The position numbers and the translations under genes were made by a program. Below are positions 41,677 through 50,364 of a DNA stretch of 64,000 nucleotides, in pieces. The notes below the pieces were generated by a model. It was not told where the DNA came from and made no database searches. It saw nothing but the letters and a program-made list of their open reading frames with translations. Within the stretch, counting starts at the first letter, position 1. The number at the start of each line of letters is the position of its first letter. Source of the stretch: Halomonas alkaliantarctica (GTDB taxonomy: Bacteria; Pseudomonadota; Gammaproteobacteria; Pseudomonadales; Halomonadaceae); contig NZ_CP122961.1 of assembly GCF_029854215.1 (NCBI RefSeq), positions 3,472,001 to 3,536,000 of the forward strand, given 5' to 3'.

Positions 41677-42864
41677 TTAATCGCTATCGCGTTTGTTTTG
41701 CGGGAAAGCGTCGTTTGCTTCAGCGCGCTCGACAAAACGGTCCGACTTGCTGGGAAAGCGGCCGTAGGCGTTAACGTCTTCGGGTTCTGCGGTATAGCTG
41801 TCGCCATAGCCGGGCACGGATTGGGCCATCAGGTCCGGGCGGCTACCCCAAGGCGCGGCGTCGACAACCTGTCGGTGCTCCTCGCGCCATTGTTTCAGTT
41901 CCTGCTCGCTGGCTTTGGCGTAGAGATCGCGCCAGTAGGTCGCCGGGCGGCCGCGCTTACCCGCCTCATCGAAGGCCTTGGTGGTGGGGTCAAGATGCCG
42001 AAACGGCTCTAAGCGAGGAATATCCGGCAGCGGCTGGCTGACATCCATATAGCGGCCCAGCATGTCCCACATGGCATAGCGCTCGGCGATACTGCCGGTA
42101 TCGGTGGGGAAGGTGAACTCCATCGGCAAGCCACTGTGCTTGTCCTTGCTAAACTGGGGATAGCGATGACGCACCTTGAGGGTGTGACGCTGATTGCCCT
42201 TCATGTCTGCGGCCATCTCGATAAAGGCATCGAACTCGTAGAAAGGAAAATTGCCCTGAAAGCTCTTGACCAGGCCCGAACGACGACAGAAAGCAACATC
42301 ATCCGACCAGTTCTGGTTACTCTTGTAGAAACGAATACTATGTTTCTCAAACAAAGTTTTAAATACAGTCGCCACCCCACACAAACCTACCGTAATAGCT
42401 AGAGGAGTTAGCGCAGCCAAGATAGTATCTGCGGCAAACAAAAACAAAATCGTACAGACTGCAACTATACTAGTAAAAAACCACCCCCCTCCCTTCCCCC
42501 CGCCTGGGCCAATAAAGCTAAGAAGGTGCGTCCAGAAAACAAACCAGAAGCGAAAAAAGCGGTAGATCAGGCTTATATCTTCATCGACGAACTTCGACCA
42601 CCGCAATTCGTTAATATGATTAAAGCCATGGAAATCCTGCTCTCCCATATACTCGAAGTCACGATACCAACCTCCGGAATATTCATATTCAAATTCCGAT
42701 GGATTAATGCCTACATAGTTTCCCCAAGGCAGGCGGGCAATATCGAAGTTACTGCCCAGCTTCCCCCATATACTCTTTTCTGGCGGTGGTGCCTGGCGGG
42801 GAATGGCGTCGGCCCGAAAGGCGGTCTCGGCATAATGTTCATGCTGCTGTTCCGTCTGGTTCAT
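41677..42864 (-). CDS. DUF6708-like T6SS immunity-type membrane protein, copy D (in frame)
   Basis: This 395-residue protein starts at 42864 (MNQTEQQHEHYAETAFRADA) after CAAGGAG. It has a soluble N-terminal part of about 105 residues, hydrophobic segments (YRFFRFWFVFWTHLLSFIG, FFTSIVAVCTILFLFAADT, LAITVGLCGVATVFKTLF, residues 108-185) and a cytoplasmic C-terminal domain (FYKSNQNWSDDVAFCRRSG...DVSQPLPDIPRLEPFRHLDP). The G-rich region at 42484-42501 is broken by A residues, with no run above six, so it should be stable. The 3' half is identical by eye to copy A over some 700 bp, and the 5' end matches copy F, so it is a mosaic. Confidence 0.8.
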   Translation of the reverse strand: MNQTEQQHEHYAETAFRADAIPRQAPPPEKSIWGKLGSNFDIARLPWGNYVGINPSEFEYEYSGGWYRDFEYMGEQDFHGFNHINELRWSKFVDEDISLIYRFFRFWFVFWTHLLSFIGPGGGKGGGWFFTSIVAVCTILFLFAADTILAALTPLAITVGLCGVATVFKTLFEKHSIRFYKSNQNWSDDVAFCRRSGLVKSFQGNFPFYEFDAFIEMAADMKGNQRHTLKVRHRYPQFSKDKHSGLPMEFTFPTDTGSIAERYAMWDMLGRYMDVSQPLPDIPRLEPFRHLDPTTKAFDEAGKRGRPATYWRDLYAKASEQELKQWREEHRQVVDAAPWGSRPDLMAQSVPGYGDSYTAEPEDVNAYGRFPSKSDRFVERAEANDAFPQNKRDSD

Positions 42865-42970
42865 ACTCCCGCTCCTTGCTTGTTCCATACCCGCTTAGGC
42901 CACGCTACCGCCAGGGAAGGCCACCCGCGGCCTTCCAGAAGAATGGATTGATGACGACTTATCTTGGCCG
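42865..42970 (-). repeat. inter-copy repeat with hairpin (C/D)
   Basis: This 106-bp spacer carries GGAAGGCC-ACCCGC-GGCCTTCC (42915-42936) and the ribosome site of copy D. It matches the E/F spacer. Confidence 0.8.
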
Positions 42971-44153
42971 TTACTGGTTGTCAGGTTTGTTCTGCTGGGA
43001 TGCATCTTTTGCTTCAGCGCGCTCGACAAAACGGTCCGCCTTGTTGGGGAAGCGGCCGTAGGCGTTAACGTCTTCGGGTTCTGCGGTGTAGCTGTCGCCA
43101 TAGCCGGGCACGGATTGGGCCATCAGGTCCGGGCGGCTACCCCAAGGCGCGGCGTCGACAACCTGTCGGTGCTCTCCGTGTAGCTGCTTAAGCTCTTTCT
43201 CGCTGGCCTTTGCGTAGAGGTCGTGCCAGTAAGTGGCCGGGCGACCGCGCTTACCCGCCTCATCGAAGGCCTTGGTCGTGGGATCAAGATGGCGGAACGG
43301 CTCCAGGCGAGGAATGTCCGGCAGCGGCTGGCTGACATCCATATAGCGGCCCAGCATGTCCCACATGGCATACAGCTGGGCAATTCTCCCGTCGGCCGGG
43401 AAACTATAATCAAGCGGCAGATTGTTTCGAGGGTCTTTGCTGTGCTGAGGGTAGCGATGACGCACTTTAAGGCTATGGAGCTGGTTACCTTTCATATCGG
43501 CGCTCATTTCGATAAAGGCATCGAATTCATAGAATGGAAAGTTACCTTGGAAAGACTTCACCATACCCGTGCGCCGACAAAAAGCGATATCGTCTGACCA
43601 GTTCTTATTGCTTTTGTAAAAGCGGATGCTGTATTTCTCGTAAAGTCTTCGAAGTATGGTAGCTGCTCCGCAGAAAGCGATAGTCCATGCTGGAATGATC
43701 AATAAGTTAACTGATAGTTTAGGGGTTTCAGAAAAAAGCTGTGGTACTGCAATCAACAATGAAGCCACAACAGTAAGGCCAACAATAAAATACCCCCCCA
43801 CCTATAAAACTAAAACCGTGAGAGATGACCATAAACCAAAAGCGCAAGAAGCGATAAAGTAAGCTGATATCTTCATCGACAACTTGTGACCAGCGCGTTT
43901 CATTGATCATGTTGTACTTGCGATAGTCGTCTCCCATGTGTTGATAGCTTCGAAACCAGCCTACTGTATGTTCATATTCAAAATCAGTTGGATTAACCCC
44001 GATATAATTTCCCCAGGGTAGCCGGGCTACGTCTAAATGACTGCCCAGTTTTTTCCAAGTGCTTTTTTCTGGCGGCGGCGCTTGGCGGGGAATGGCGTCG
44101 GCCCGAAAGGCGGTCTCGGCATAGTGATCTTGTGGCTGTTCCGTCGAACTCAT
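42971..44153 (-). pseudogene. DUF6708-like T6SS immunity-type paralogue, copy C (G7 tract, out of frame)
   Basis: The start at 44153 (MSSTEQPQDHYAETAFRADA) has a normal ribosome-site spacer. The frame breaks at a run of seven G (43793-43799). The present reading goes GGGVFYCWPYCC and stops soon. Nine G, as in copy B, or six would give GGGYFIVGLTVVASLLIAVP and the full remaining domain to 42971. The length, 1183 nt, is one over a multiple of three, in agreement. Apart from the tract, both halves are open and well conserved. Confidence 0.75.
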
Positions 44154-44258
44154 ACTCCGGCTCATTGTTTGTTCCATACCCGTTTAGCCACACTACCGCT
44201 AGGGAAGGCCACCAACGGCCTTCCAAAGAATGTATTGATGACAGTTATTGTGATGATG
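44154..44258 (-). repeat. inter-copy repeat with hairpin (B/C)
   Basis: This 105-bp spacer carries GGAAGGCC-ACCAAC-GGCCTTCC (44203-44224), followed on the minus strand by the conserved CTAGCGGTAGTGTGGCTAAA block and the start region of copy C. Confidence 0.8.
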
Positions 44259-45437
44259 TTAATGGTTGTCGCGTTTGTTCTGCGCAGTTGAGTCTTTGGC
44301 TTCAGCGCGCTCGACAAAGCGGTCCGCCTTGTTGGGGAAGCGGCCGTAGGCGTTAATGTCTTCGGGTTCTGCGGTATAGCTGTCGCCATAGCCGGGCACG
44401 GAGTGGGCCATCAGGTCCGGGCGGCTACCCCAAGGCGCGGCGTCGACAACCTTTCGGTGCTCCTCGCGCCATTGTTTCAGTTCCTGCTCGCTGGCTTTGG
44501 CGTAGAGATCGCGCCAGTAGGTCGCCGGGCGGTCGCGCTTACCCGCCTCATCGAAGGCCTTGGTCGTGGGGTCGAGATGGCGGAACGGCTCCAGGCGAGG
44601 AATGTCCGGCAGCGGCTGGCTGACGTCCATATAGCGGCCCAGCATGTCCCACATGGCATAAAGCTGGGCAATATTACCGTCAGCCGGGAAATCGAAATCA
44701 AGCGGTAGACCGTTGCGCTCGTCTTTGCTGTGCTGTGGATAGCGATGACGCACCTTGAGGCTATGGAACTGATTACCCTTCATATCCGCGCGCATTTCGA
44801 TAAAGGCATCGAACTCATAAAAAGGGAACTCCCCACGGAAGGTCTTCACCATGCCCGTGCGACGACAAAAAGCGAAATCGTCTGACCAGCTTTTATTACT
44901 TTTGTAAAAGCGAATGCTGTATGTCTCGTAAAGCCTTCTCAGTATGGTAGCGATTCCACAGAATGCTGCTACTCCCAGTGGAAGTTTCAAAAGGAGAAGT
45001 GGGTATTCAGGTGTTTCAGAAAAGAATTGCGCAATTACTCCAACAATAGAAGTTATGACGGCTAGAGCGAGAATAAAGTACCCCCCCCCACCGATAAAAC
45101 TAAAACCGTGAGAGATGACCACGAACCAAAAACGCAAGAAGCGATAAAGCAAGCTGATATCTTCATCGACAAATTTCGACCAGCGCACTTCATTAATCAT
45201 GGCATAGCCAAGATAATCTTCTTTCATGTACTGGTAATCCTCAAACCACTCATTATCGTACTCATATAGGGTTGGATTGACACCGACATAATTCCCCCAG
45301 GGTAGCCGGGCCACGTCCAAGTTACTGCCCAGTTTTTTCCAGGTGCTTTTTTCTGGCGGCGGCGCCTGGCGGGGAATGGCGGCGGCCCGAAAGGCGGTCT
45401 CGGCATAGTGATCTTGTGGCTGTTCTGTTTGGCTCAT
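44259..45437 (-). CDS. DUF6708-like T6SS immunity-type membrane protein, copy B (G9 tract, in frame)
   Basis: This 392-residue protein starts at 45437 (MSQTEQPQDHYAETAFRAAA) after TAGGAG. It has the family layout of a soluble N terminus, membrane helices (LLYRFLRFWFVVISHGFSFI, YFILALAVITSIVGVIAQFF, LLLKLPLGVAAFCGIATILRRL) and a C-terminal domain with FYKSNKSWSDDFAFCRRTGM. It contains a pure run of nine G (45081-45089) that keeps the frame (GGGGYFILAL). Gain or loss of one G would truncate it just before the second helix, as seen in copies C, E and F. It is the only in-frame copy with an uninterrupted long tract. Confidence 0.82.
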   Translation of the reverse strand: MSQTEQPQDHYAETAFRAAAIPRQAPPPEKSTWKKLGSNLDVARLPWGNYVGVNPTLYEYDNEWFEDYQYMKEDYLGYAMINEVRWSKFVDEDISLLYRFLRFWFVVISHGFSFIGGGGYFILALAVITSIVGVIAQFFSETPEYPLLLLKLPLGVAAFCGIATILRRLYETYSIRFYKSNKSWSDDFAFCRRTGMVKTFRGEFPFYEFDAFIEMRADMKGNQFHSLKVRHRYPQHSKDERNGLPLDFDFPADGNIAQLYAMWDMLGRYMDVSQPLPDIPRLEPFRHLDPTTKAFDEAGKRDRPATYWRDLYAKASEQELKQWREEHRKVVDAAPWGSRPDLMAHSVPGYGDSYTAEPEDINAYGRFPNKADRFVERAEAKDSTAQNKRDNH

Positions 45438-45542
45438 ATGCCGGCTCCTAATGTGTTCCATACTCGTTTAGCCACACTACCGCTAGGGAAGGCCGCCAGC
45501 GGCCTTCCAGAAGCAAGTCTTGATAACGCTGTTGTGGTGTCG
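45438..45542 (-). repeat. inter-copy repeat with hairpin (A/B)
   Basis: This 105-bp spacer carries GGAAGGCCGC-CA-GCGGCCTTCC (45487-45508), the longest stem of the five spacers, and the ribosome site of copy B. It is nearly identical to the D/E spacer. Confidence 0.8.
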
Positions 45543-46751
45543 TTAATCGCTATCGCGTTTGTTTTGCGGGAAAGCGTCGTTTGCTTCAGCGCGCTCGACA
45601 AAACGGTCCGACTTGCTGGGAAAGCGGCCGTAGGCGTTAACGTCTTCGGGTTCTGCGGTATAGCTGTCGCCATAGCCGGGCACGGATTGGGCCATCAGGT
45701 CCGGGCGGCTACCCCAAGGCGCGGCGTCGACAACCTGTCGGTGCTCCTCGCGCCATTGTTTCAGTTCCTGCTCGCTGGCTTTGGCGTAGAGATCGCGCCA
45801 GTAGGTCGCCGGGCGGCCGCGCTTACCCGCCTCATCGAAGGCCTTGGTGGTGGGGTCAAGATGCCGAAACGGCTCTAAGCGAGGAATATCCGGCAGCGGC
45901 TGGCTGACATCCATATAGCGGCCCAGCATGTCCCACATGGCATAGCGCTCGGCGATACTGCCGGTATCGGTGGGGAAGGTGAACTCCATCGGCAAGCCAC
46001 TGTGCTTGTCCTTGCTAAACTGGGGATAGCGATGACGCACCTTGAGGGTGTGACGCTGATTGCCCTTCATGTCTGCGGCCATCTCGATAAAGGCATCGAA
46101 CTCGTAGAAAGGAAAATTGCCCTGAAAGCTCTTGACCAGGCCCGAACGACGACAGAAAGCAACATCATCCGACCAGTTCTGGTTACTCTTGTAGAAACGA
46201 ATACTATGTTTCTCAAACAGGGTTTTAAATACAGTCGCTACACCACAGATTAAAAAAAATGACAACGGAACCAAAAGCCCATCATATGGAAATGGCTCAT
46301 CTGGGTTTACCCAAAAGGCAGAAGTTAATAATAGCAGTAAAACAAACACACCTATTGCCGAAAAAAACCACCCTCCCCCCTTACCCCCACCCGATGCGAT
46401 AAAACTAAATCCATGACTAATAACGACAAACCAAAAGCGAAAAAAACGATAGACTAGGCTGATGTCTTCATCGACGAACTTTGACCAACGCAACTCGTTT
46501 ATATGGTTAAAGTCATGGAAATCATGCTCGCCCATATACTCGTAGTCACGATACCATCCTCCAGAATATTCATATTCAAATTCCGATGGATTAATGCCTA
46601 CATAGTGACCCCAAGGTAGACGGGCGACGTCAAAGTTACTTCCCAGTTTCCCCCAAACACTTTTTTCTGGCGGTGGTGTCTGGCGGGGAATGGCGTCGGC
46701 CCGGAACGCGGTCTCGGCATAGTGATCTTGTGGCTGTTCCGTCGAACTCAT
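45543..46751 (-). CDS. DUF6708-like T6SS immunity-type membrane protein, copy A (in frame)
   Basis: This 402-residue protein is the first of the tandem series. ATG 46751 overlaps the stop of the VasX-like effector by four bases (ATGA), and AAGGAG lies eight bases upstream inside the effector gene. The frame can be extended eight codons, but those cover the ribosome site. The protein has a soluble N terminus, membrane helices (YRFFRFWFVVISHGFSFIA, WFFSAIGVFVLLLLLTSAFW, LLVPLSFFLICGVATVFKTL) and a cytoplasmic C-terminal domain. Its G-tract (46371-46380) is interrupted by one A and should be stable. The position equals that of tsiV2 after vasX in V. cholerae, so it is the probable cognate immunity protein. 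The DUF6708 assignment is from memory. Confidence 0.83.
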   Translation of the reverse strand: MSSTEQPQDHYAETAFRADAIPRQTPPPEKSVWGKLGSNFDVARLPWGHYVGINPSEFEYEYSGGWYRDYEYMGEHDFHDFNHINELRWSKFVDEDISLVYRFFRFWFVVISHGFSFIASGGGKGGGWFFSAIGVFVLLLLLTSAFWVNPDEPFPYDGLLVPLSFFLICGVATVFKTLFEKHSIRFYKSNQNWSDDVAFCRRSGLVKSFQGNFPFYEFDAFIEMAADMKGNQRHTLKVRHRYPQFSKDKHSGLPMEFTFPTDTGSIAERYAMWDMLGRYMDVSQPLPDIPRLEPFRHLDPTTKAFDEAGKRGRPATYWRDLYAKASEQELKQWREEHRQVVDAAPWGSRPDLMAQSVPGYGDSYTAEPEDVNAYGRFPSKSDRFVERAEANDAFPQNKRDSD

Positions 46752-49700
46752 ACTCCGGCTCCTTGTTTGTTCCATACCCAGGTCAGCGTCGAAGGTTGCG
46801 CCGCAAAAGCAACGCTATCTTCCAGCTTACGGTGTTGTCTTTCGACTGGGTCCCAGTATTCCACGCTCCCTTGGCCTTCGATATCACCCAGGCCTATGCG
46901 CACCAGGTAACTGCCCTGGTGGTATTCGCGTTGATAATCTGGCTCATGGCGGAATTGATCATAGCTGGCCGCCAACCATTTGGCGGGCACATCGCCAAGC
47001 CCCGTGGTGGGAACACCCAGGCGACGCCACTCCCGAGGAATACGAATACCCAAATAACGCACCGTAGGGTCATCTGGATCTTGCCTCAAAAGCTCTACCA
47101 GTAAGCGGCGGCGATCCATGGGAGCATATTGATAGGTGTGGCGCCTATCTGGCACCGGTGCCGAACAGGCGGCTTCGATTTGGGTGATGGGCAATTGAAA
47201 CTCGCCATAACGCAGCCCCGGGCAGGTCATGCGAATAGCGATATCGCAGTCAAGGAAATCCGGATCGATATCGACCAAGCCTTGGGGCGCCACCAGCGCG
47301 AAGCGTACCTGGAAAAGTCCTTGCAATAACTGGAAATATGCACCTTCGGAAGAAGCTGACTGAAGGTCTTTGAGGTAATCGTGCTTGTCCATCTGCCGAG
47401 CATCATCCTCGGCCTCCTCCGCCAGGGACTGGAGCTTCCCTGCCAGTTCATCCTGATGATTCCCGAAGGGTCCATAGCGTACCCAAAGGGAGAGGCGATC
47501 ATCGCGAGCGTTGGTAGCCATGTACTGACATACCAACGCCACCCCGAGACTAACCAGCATCACCGGTACCGGACGCGGAGTGCCCACCAAGCCCAACAGG
47601 CCATTCAGAAAGCGATTGCGCACCAGATTCATCCTGGCGGCGTTCGCCATCCCCTGACCATAGCCGGAACCAACATAACTACCTACGCCGATAGCGCCAC
47701 TGGCGCCCGCTGTCCACTTAGCCGAGTCCCTCAAACCTTGCTGATAAAGTTGATAGGCATCGATGGCCACCAACGAGGCGGTAAAGAACCCAGCACTGAG
47801 TGTCATAAAGCCACGCACCTGACCCGCCTCACCCATAGCTTCTTGCCACCCGGCATTTTTGATCAAGCGTATATCAAGAAACTCATTGGCACGAACAGCC
47901 CAACCCCAGCGGACATTGGACAACTTAAGGCCCTGTAATGTCAGCAGGGAGGCATCAATAGTCGAACTAGCAGCTTTTAGAAGGTTTTCAATACTTCCTT
48001 TCTCCAAAGCGTCATCAATAGCCGACACCAGATTGAATGCCTCCAACACTACCAAACCCGACCACAACCCGATATACCCCGTCTGTGTCCACCGGAAGGC
48101 CTGCTCGCTGGTCACTTGCCCCGTCACCTGCGCTCGACTCGTGGCTGATGGAGACGAGGTGACTTCGCCACCCAAGACATTGCGGGCGGAGGCGGCCTGG
48201 AGGGCGATGCCACCTTGGGCCATCTCCTCGGTCAAAGGTTTGAACTGGCTGGGCAAGAGCCAATGAACTGTGCCATCGACATCGGCCACCTCAATGGGGA
48301 GGCCTCCCATCAAAGCGCCTTTGAGGTCGGCTATATCGGAGGCCAGGGTGATGGTCATGGTCTCGCCCAGCTTCAGGCCCGCCACCGCGTTGAGCAAGGT
48401 CGGTACGATGCTGCTGGCGACGGCGTCCGTACCGTTGAGCGCCATGCGGGCACTACTCATGGCGGGCCCCAGATCACCGACTTCTTCATCCAGGCGCTGC
48501 TGCCAGGCAATCAGTTGCTCTCCGGTTGGGGTAGCGACCTTATCTTGCTGGTCCATGACGTTTTTGGCGGCCACCTGCAGCACGTCCAGGTTCCTGGCAT
48601 AAGGGCTGCCCCAGAGGTTTGTGCTGCAACTCTCCTCGGCAAACAGCAGGGGAGAGCAAGCATGGCCCGCCTGCTGTTGATTGGAAGCGAACAGTGCTTC
48701 AAGAGCTTGCTGGCACTGTGCAGGCGCCTGGAGGGTTTGGGCTTCGTCGGGTGTTGCCTTGAAGTCGAGGCAGTTCAAGCCGATTTGTAGGGTCTCTATA
48801 CACCTTGCCAGCAGTGTGTAGGGCTCCAGGTGGTTGATATCATCAAACAGCATGGCGTCGCGCAGGGTATGGCAAAAGGCCCCCGGCGATGTGTCATTGA
48901 ACAGCGTCACCAGCGCCGATAGCCGCTCGTCGATCCGCAGGCGGGCTAGGCGGCGCTCTTCTTCCTTGATCAAGCGGGCGAACAGGCTCTCCCGGGAGCG
49001 TTCGAGACGCGTGTCGTACCAAGTGTCGAGGTAGAGTGGGTTTTCTTCACCACTTGGGCCGTGCGGCATGAAACAGTTGGCCTGGATCAGTTCAGCAGAC
49101 TTGCCGTGGGGATGATATTTCATGCCTTCAGAGAGTACCCAAAGCAGTTCCTGACCCGCCTGGATATCTTCGATCAAGTGGTCAATCGCCTGTTTGGGGT
49201 CACGCAAGAAAACTGCACAGAGCTGCTGTGCGCGAAGCGCCGCCAGGCAATCGTCGGTTCCCTCCGGCGCGGGAAGCATGGCAAGCGAGGCATCATCCGC
49301 ACGCTCATCATCCGCACGGCAGGCATTGTTCCATTGCTGCACCAGGCAGCTACGCAGCGCAGGTGAAAAATATCGCTGACGCGTCTGAATATCGCTTTCT
49401 GGTGGTGTTGCCTGCTGATCATCGGACTCGAAGAACTCACGCTCGGCGCGTAGCTGTTCGACGAGCGTGTTCCAGCCCTCGGCAGAGGTGTCTTCCAGAT
49501 AATCCCGTGCGCTGCCCCAGGCTTGCTCGTACATCACATCGCGTGGGCGCATGGGCGGCAGCCAGTCCAGGGAGGCCTTGCCAGCGCACTCGTCACGGTT
49601 GACTTCCACGCTATGGGTGTACATGTTGCGCATGTCGCTCTGCAGCATGGCACTCACCGACGATTCATTGAGGGCGAGTGGCTGGCAGCGTTTCTCAATC

Positions 49701-50350
49701 AGGCTTGGGTTGGCTTCTAGCTGCTGGATGTGAGCCCAGGGCCATGGGTGATCCGAGAAGGCAAGGCTTACATCGGCAGCCTCGCCATCGAGCTTGAGAG
49801 GCAAATGCAGATGGGACAGGGCTGGGCCGGTAAACTCCCGAACGGCAGGCACCTCATCTCCCTGCTGCCTATAAGTGGCGATATCACTATCGATAAAGCG
49901 AGGCGCTTGGCTCGGTTCACCCGATACCACTAGTTCACGAATCAGACGCCCGTTGAGAAACACATAGATAAAACCGCCGCGGCATGGCCCCGACGCTAGC
50001 TCCTGATGATCGAGGTACAGCATGGGTACGGTCGACACCATGAGGTTATGTTGGAATGCGCGCTGTTTGGGAATCAGACCACATTGTGAGACCTCTTCCA
50101 CCTGCAGTAGCGGTACTTCAATATCGCCTATCTTTTGTACCAGTCGATAGTCTGCCAGCTCTTCTTCAAAAAACTCTTTCTGCGACTCGACGATGGGCCC
50201 GAAACGCCCCTCCGACGCATCTCCTTCTGCCAGGAGTTCAACTGCATTGTCACCCTGATAAAGCCAGTATTCATTCTGGTGGTTATCGTCATGTTGGCCG
50301 GTCATTTCTAGATAGATGGCCTTTGGGCTGCACGCATGATTCTGTGACAT
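46748..50350 (-). CDS. VasX-like (BTH_I2691-type) T6SS effector, probable pore-forming toxin
   Basis: This protein of about 1200 residues is the cargo of the adjacent VgrG. ATG 50350 follows AAAGGA; an ATG six codons earlier overlaps the DUF4123 stop and is also possible. The N-terminal part (to about 150) has the VasX-type region with GPCRGGFIYVFLNGRLIREL. The middle is mostly helical and soluble. The last third has hydrophobic stretches (near residues 760-775, 850-870, 880-900 and 915-945; for example GLLGLVGTPRPVPVMLVSLG), consistent with a colicin-like membrane-permeabilising domain. A soluble tail of about 230 residues follows. The last codons overlap copy A. Gene order vgrG, DUF4123, effector, membrane immunity gene mirrors vgrG2-vasW-vasX-tsiV2 of V. 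cholerae. Confidence 0.85.
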   Translation of the reverse strand: MSQNHACSPKAIYLEMTGQHDDNHQNEYWLYQGDNAVELLAEGDASEGRFGPIVESQKEFFEEELADYRLVQKIGDIEVPLLQVEEVSQCGLIPKQRAFQHNLMVSTVPMLYLDHQELASGPCRGGFIYVFLNGRLIRELVVSGEPSQAPRFIDSDIATYRQQGDEVPAVREFTGPALSHLHLPLKLDGEAADVSLAFSDHPWPWAHIQQLEANPSLIEKRCQPLALNESSVSAMLQSDMRNMYTHSVEVNRDECAGKASLDWLPPMRPRDVMYEQAWGSARDYLEDTSAEGWNTLVEQLRAEREFFESDDQQATPPESDIQTRQRYFSPALRSCLVQQWNNACRADDERADDASLAMLPAPEGTDDCLAALRAQQLCAVFLRDPKQAIDHLIEDIQAGQELLWVLSEGMKYHPHGKSAELIQANCFMPHGPSGEENPLYLDTWYDTRLERSRESLFARLIKEEERRLARLRIDERLSALVTLFNDTSPGAFCHTLRDAMLFDDINHLEPYTLLARCIETLQIGLNCLDFKATPDEAQTLQAPAQCQQALEALFASNQQQAGHACSPLLFAEESCSTNLWGSPYARNLDVLQVAAKNVMDQQDKVATPTGEQLIAWQQRLDEEVGDLGPAMSSARMALNGTDAVASSIVPTLLNAVAGLKLGETMTITLASDIADLKGALMGGLPIEVADVDGTVHWLLPSQFKPLTEEMAQGGIALQAASARNVLGGEVTSSPSATSRAQVTGQVTSEQAFRWTQTGYIGLWSGLVVLEAFNLVSAIDDALEKGSIENLLKAASSTIDASLLTLQGLKLSNVRWGWAVRANEFLDIRLIKNAGWQEAMGEAGQVRGFMTLSAGFFTASLVAIDAYQLYQQGLRDSAKWTAGASGAIGVGSYVGSGYGQGMANAARMNLVRNRFLNGLLGLVGTPRPVPVMLVSLGVALVCQYMATNARDDRLSLWVRYGPFGNHQDELAGKLQSLAEEAEDDARQMDKHDYLKDLQSASSEGAYFQLLQGLFQVRFALVAPQGLVDIDPDFLDCDIAIRMTCPGLRYGEFQLPITQIEAACSAPVPDRRHTYQYAPMDRRRLLVELLRQDPDDPTVRYLGIRIPREWRRLGVPTTGLGDVPAKWLAASYDQFRHEPDYQREYHQGSYLVRIGLGDIEGQGSVEYWDPVERQHRKLEDSVAFAAQPSTLTWVWNKQGAGV

Positions 50351-50364
50351 TTCTGTATCCTTTG

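Noticed and set aside
39915..43799. Programmed ribosomal frameshifting at the G tracts
   Set aside because: The needed shift differs between copies (plus one base for E and F; minus one or plus two for C), and in-frame copies exist. Slippage of tract length explains all of them with one mechanism. It is not strictly excluded.
40329..45508. Spacer hairpins as rho-independent terminators
   Set aside because: None of the five GGAAGGCC stems is followed by a T-run on the minus strand.
39098..46751. CRISPR-like or integron-like repeat array
   Set aside because: The repeat unit is about 1.29 kb and protein-coding; the 105-bp spacers contain a ribosome site and are not recombination cassettes with attC architecture, and no integrase, cas gene or short direct-repeat series is present.
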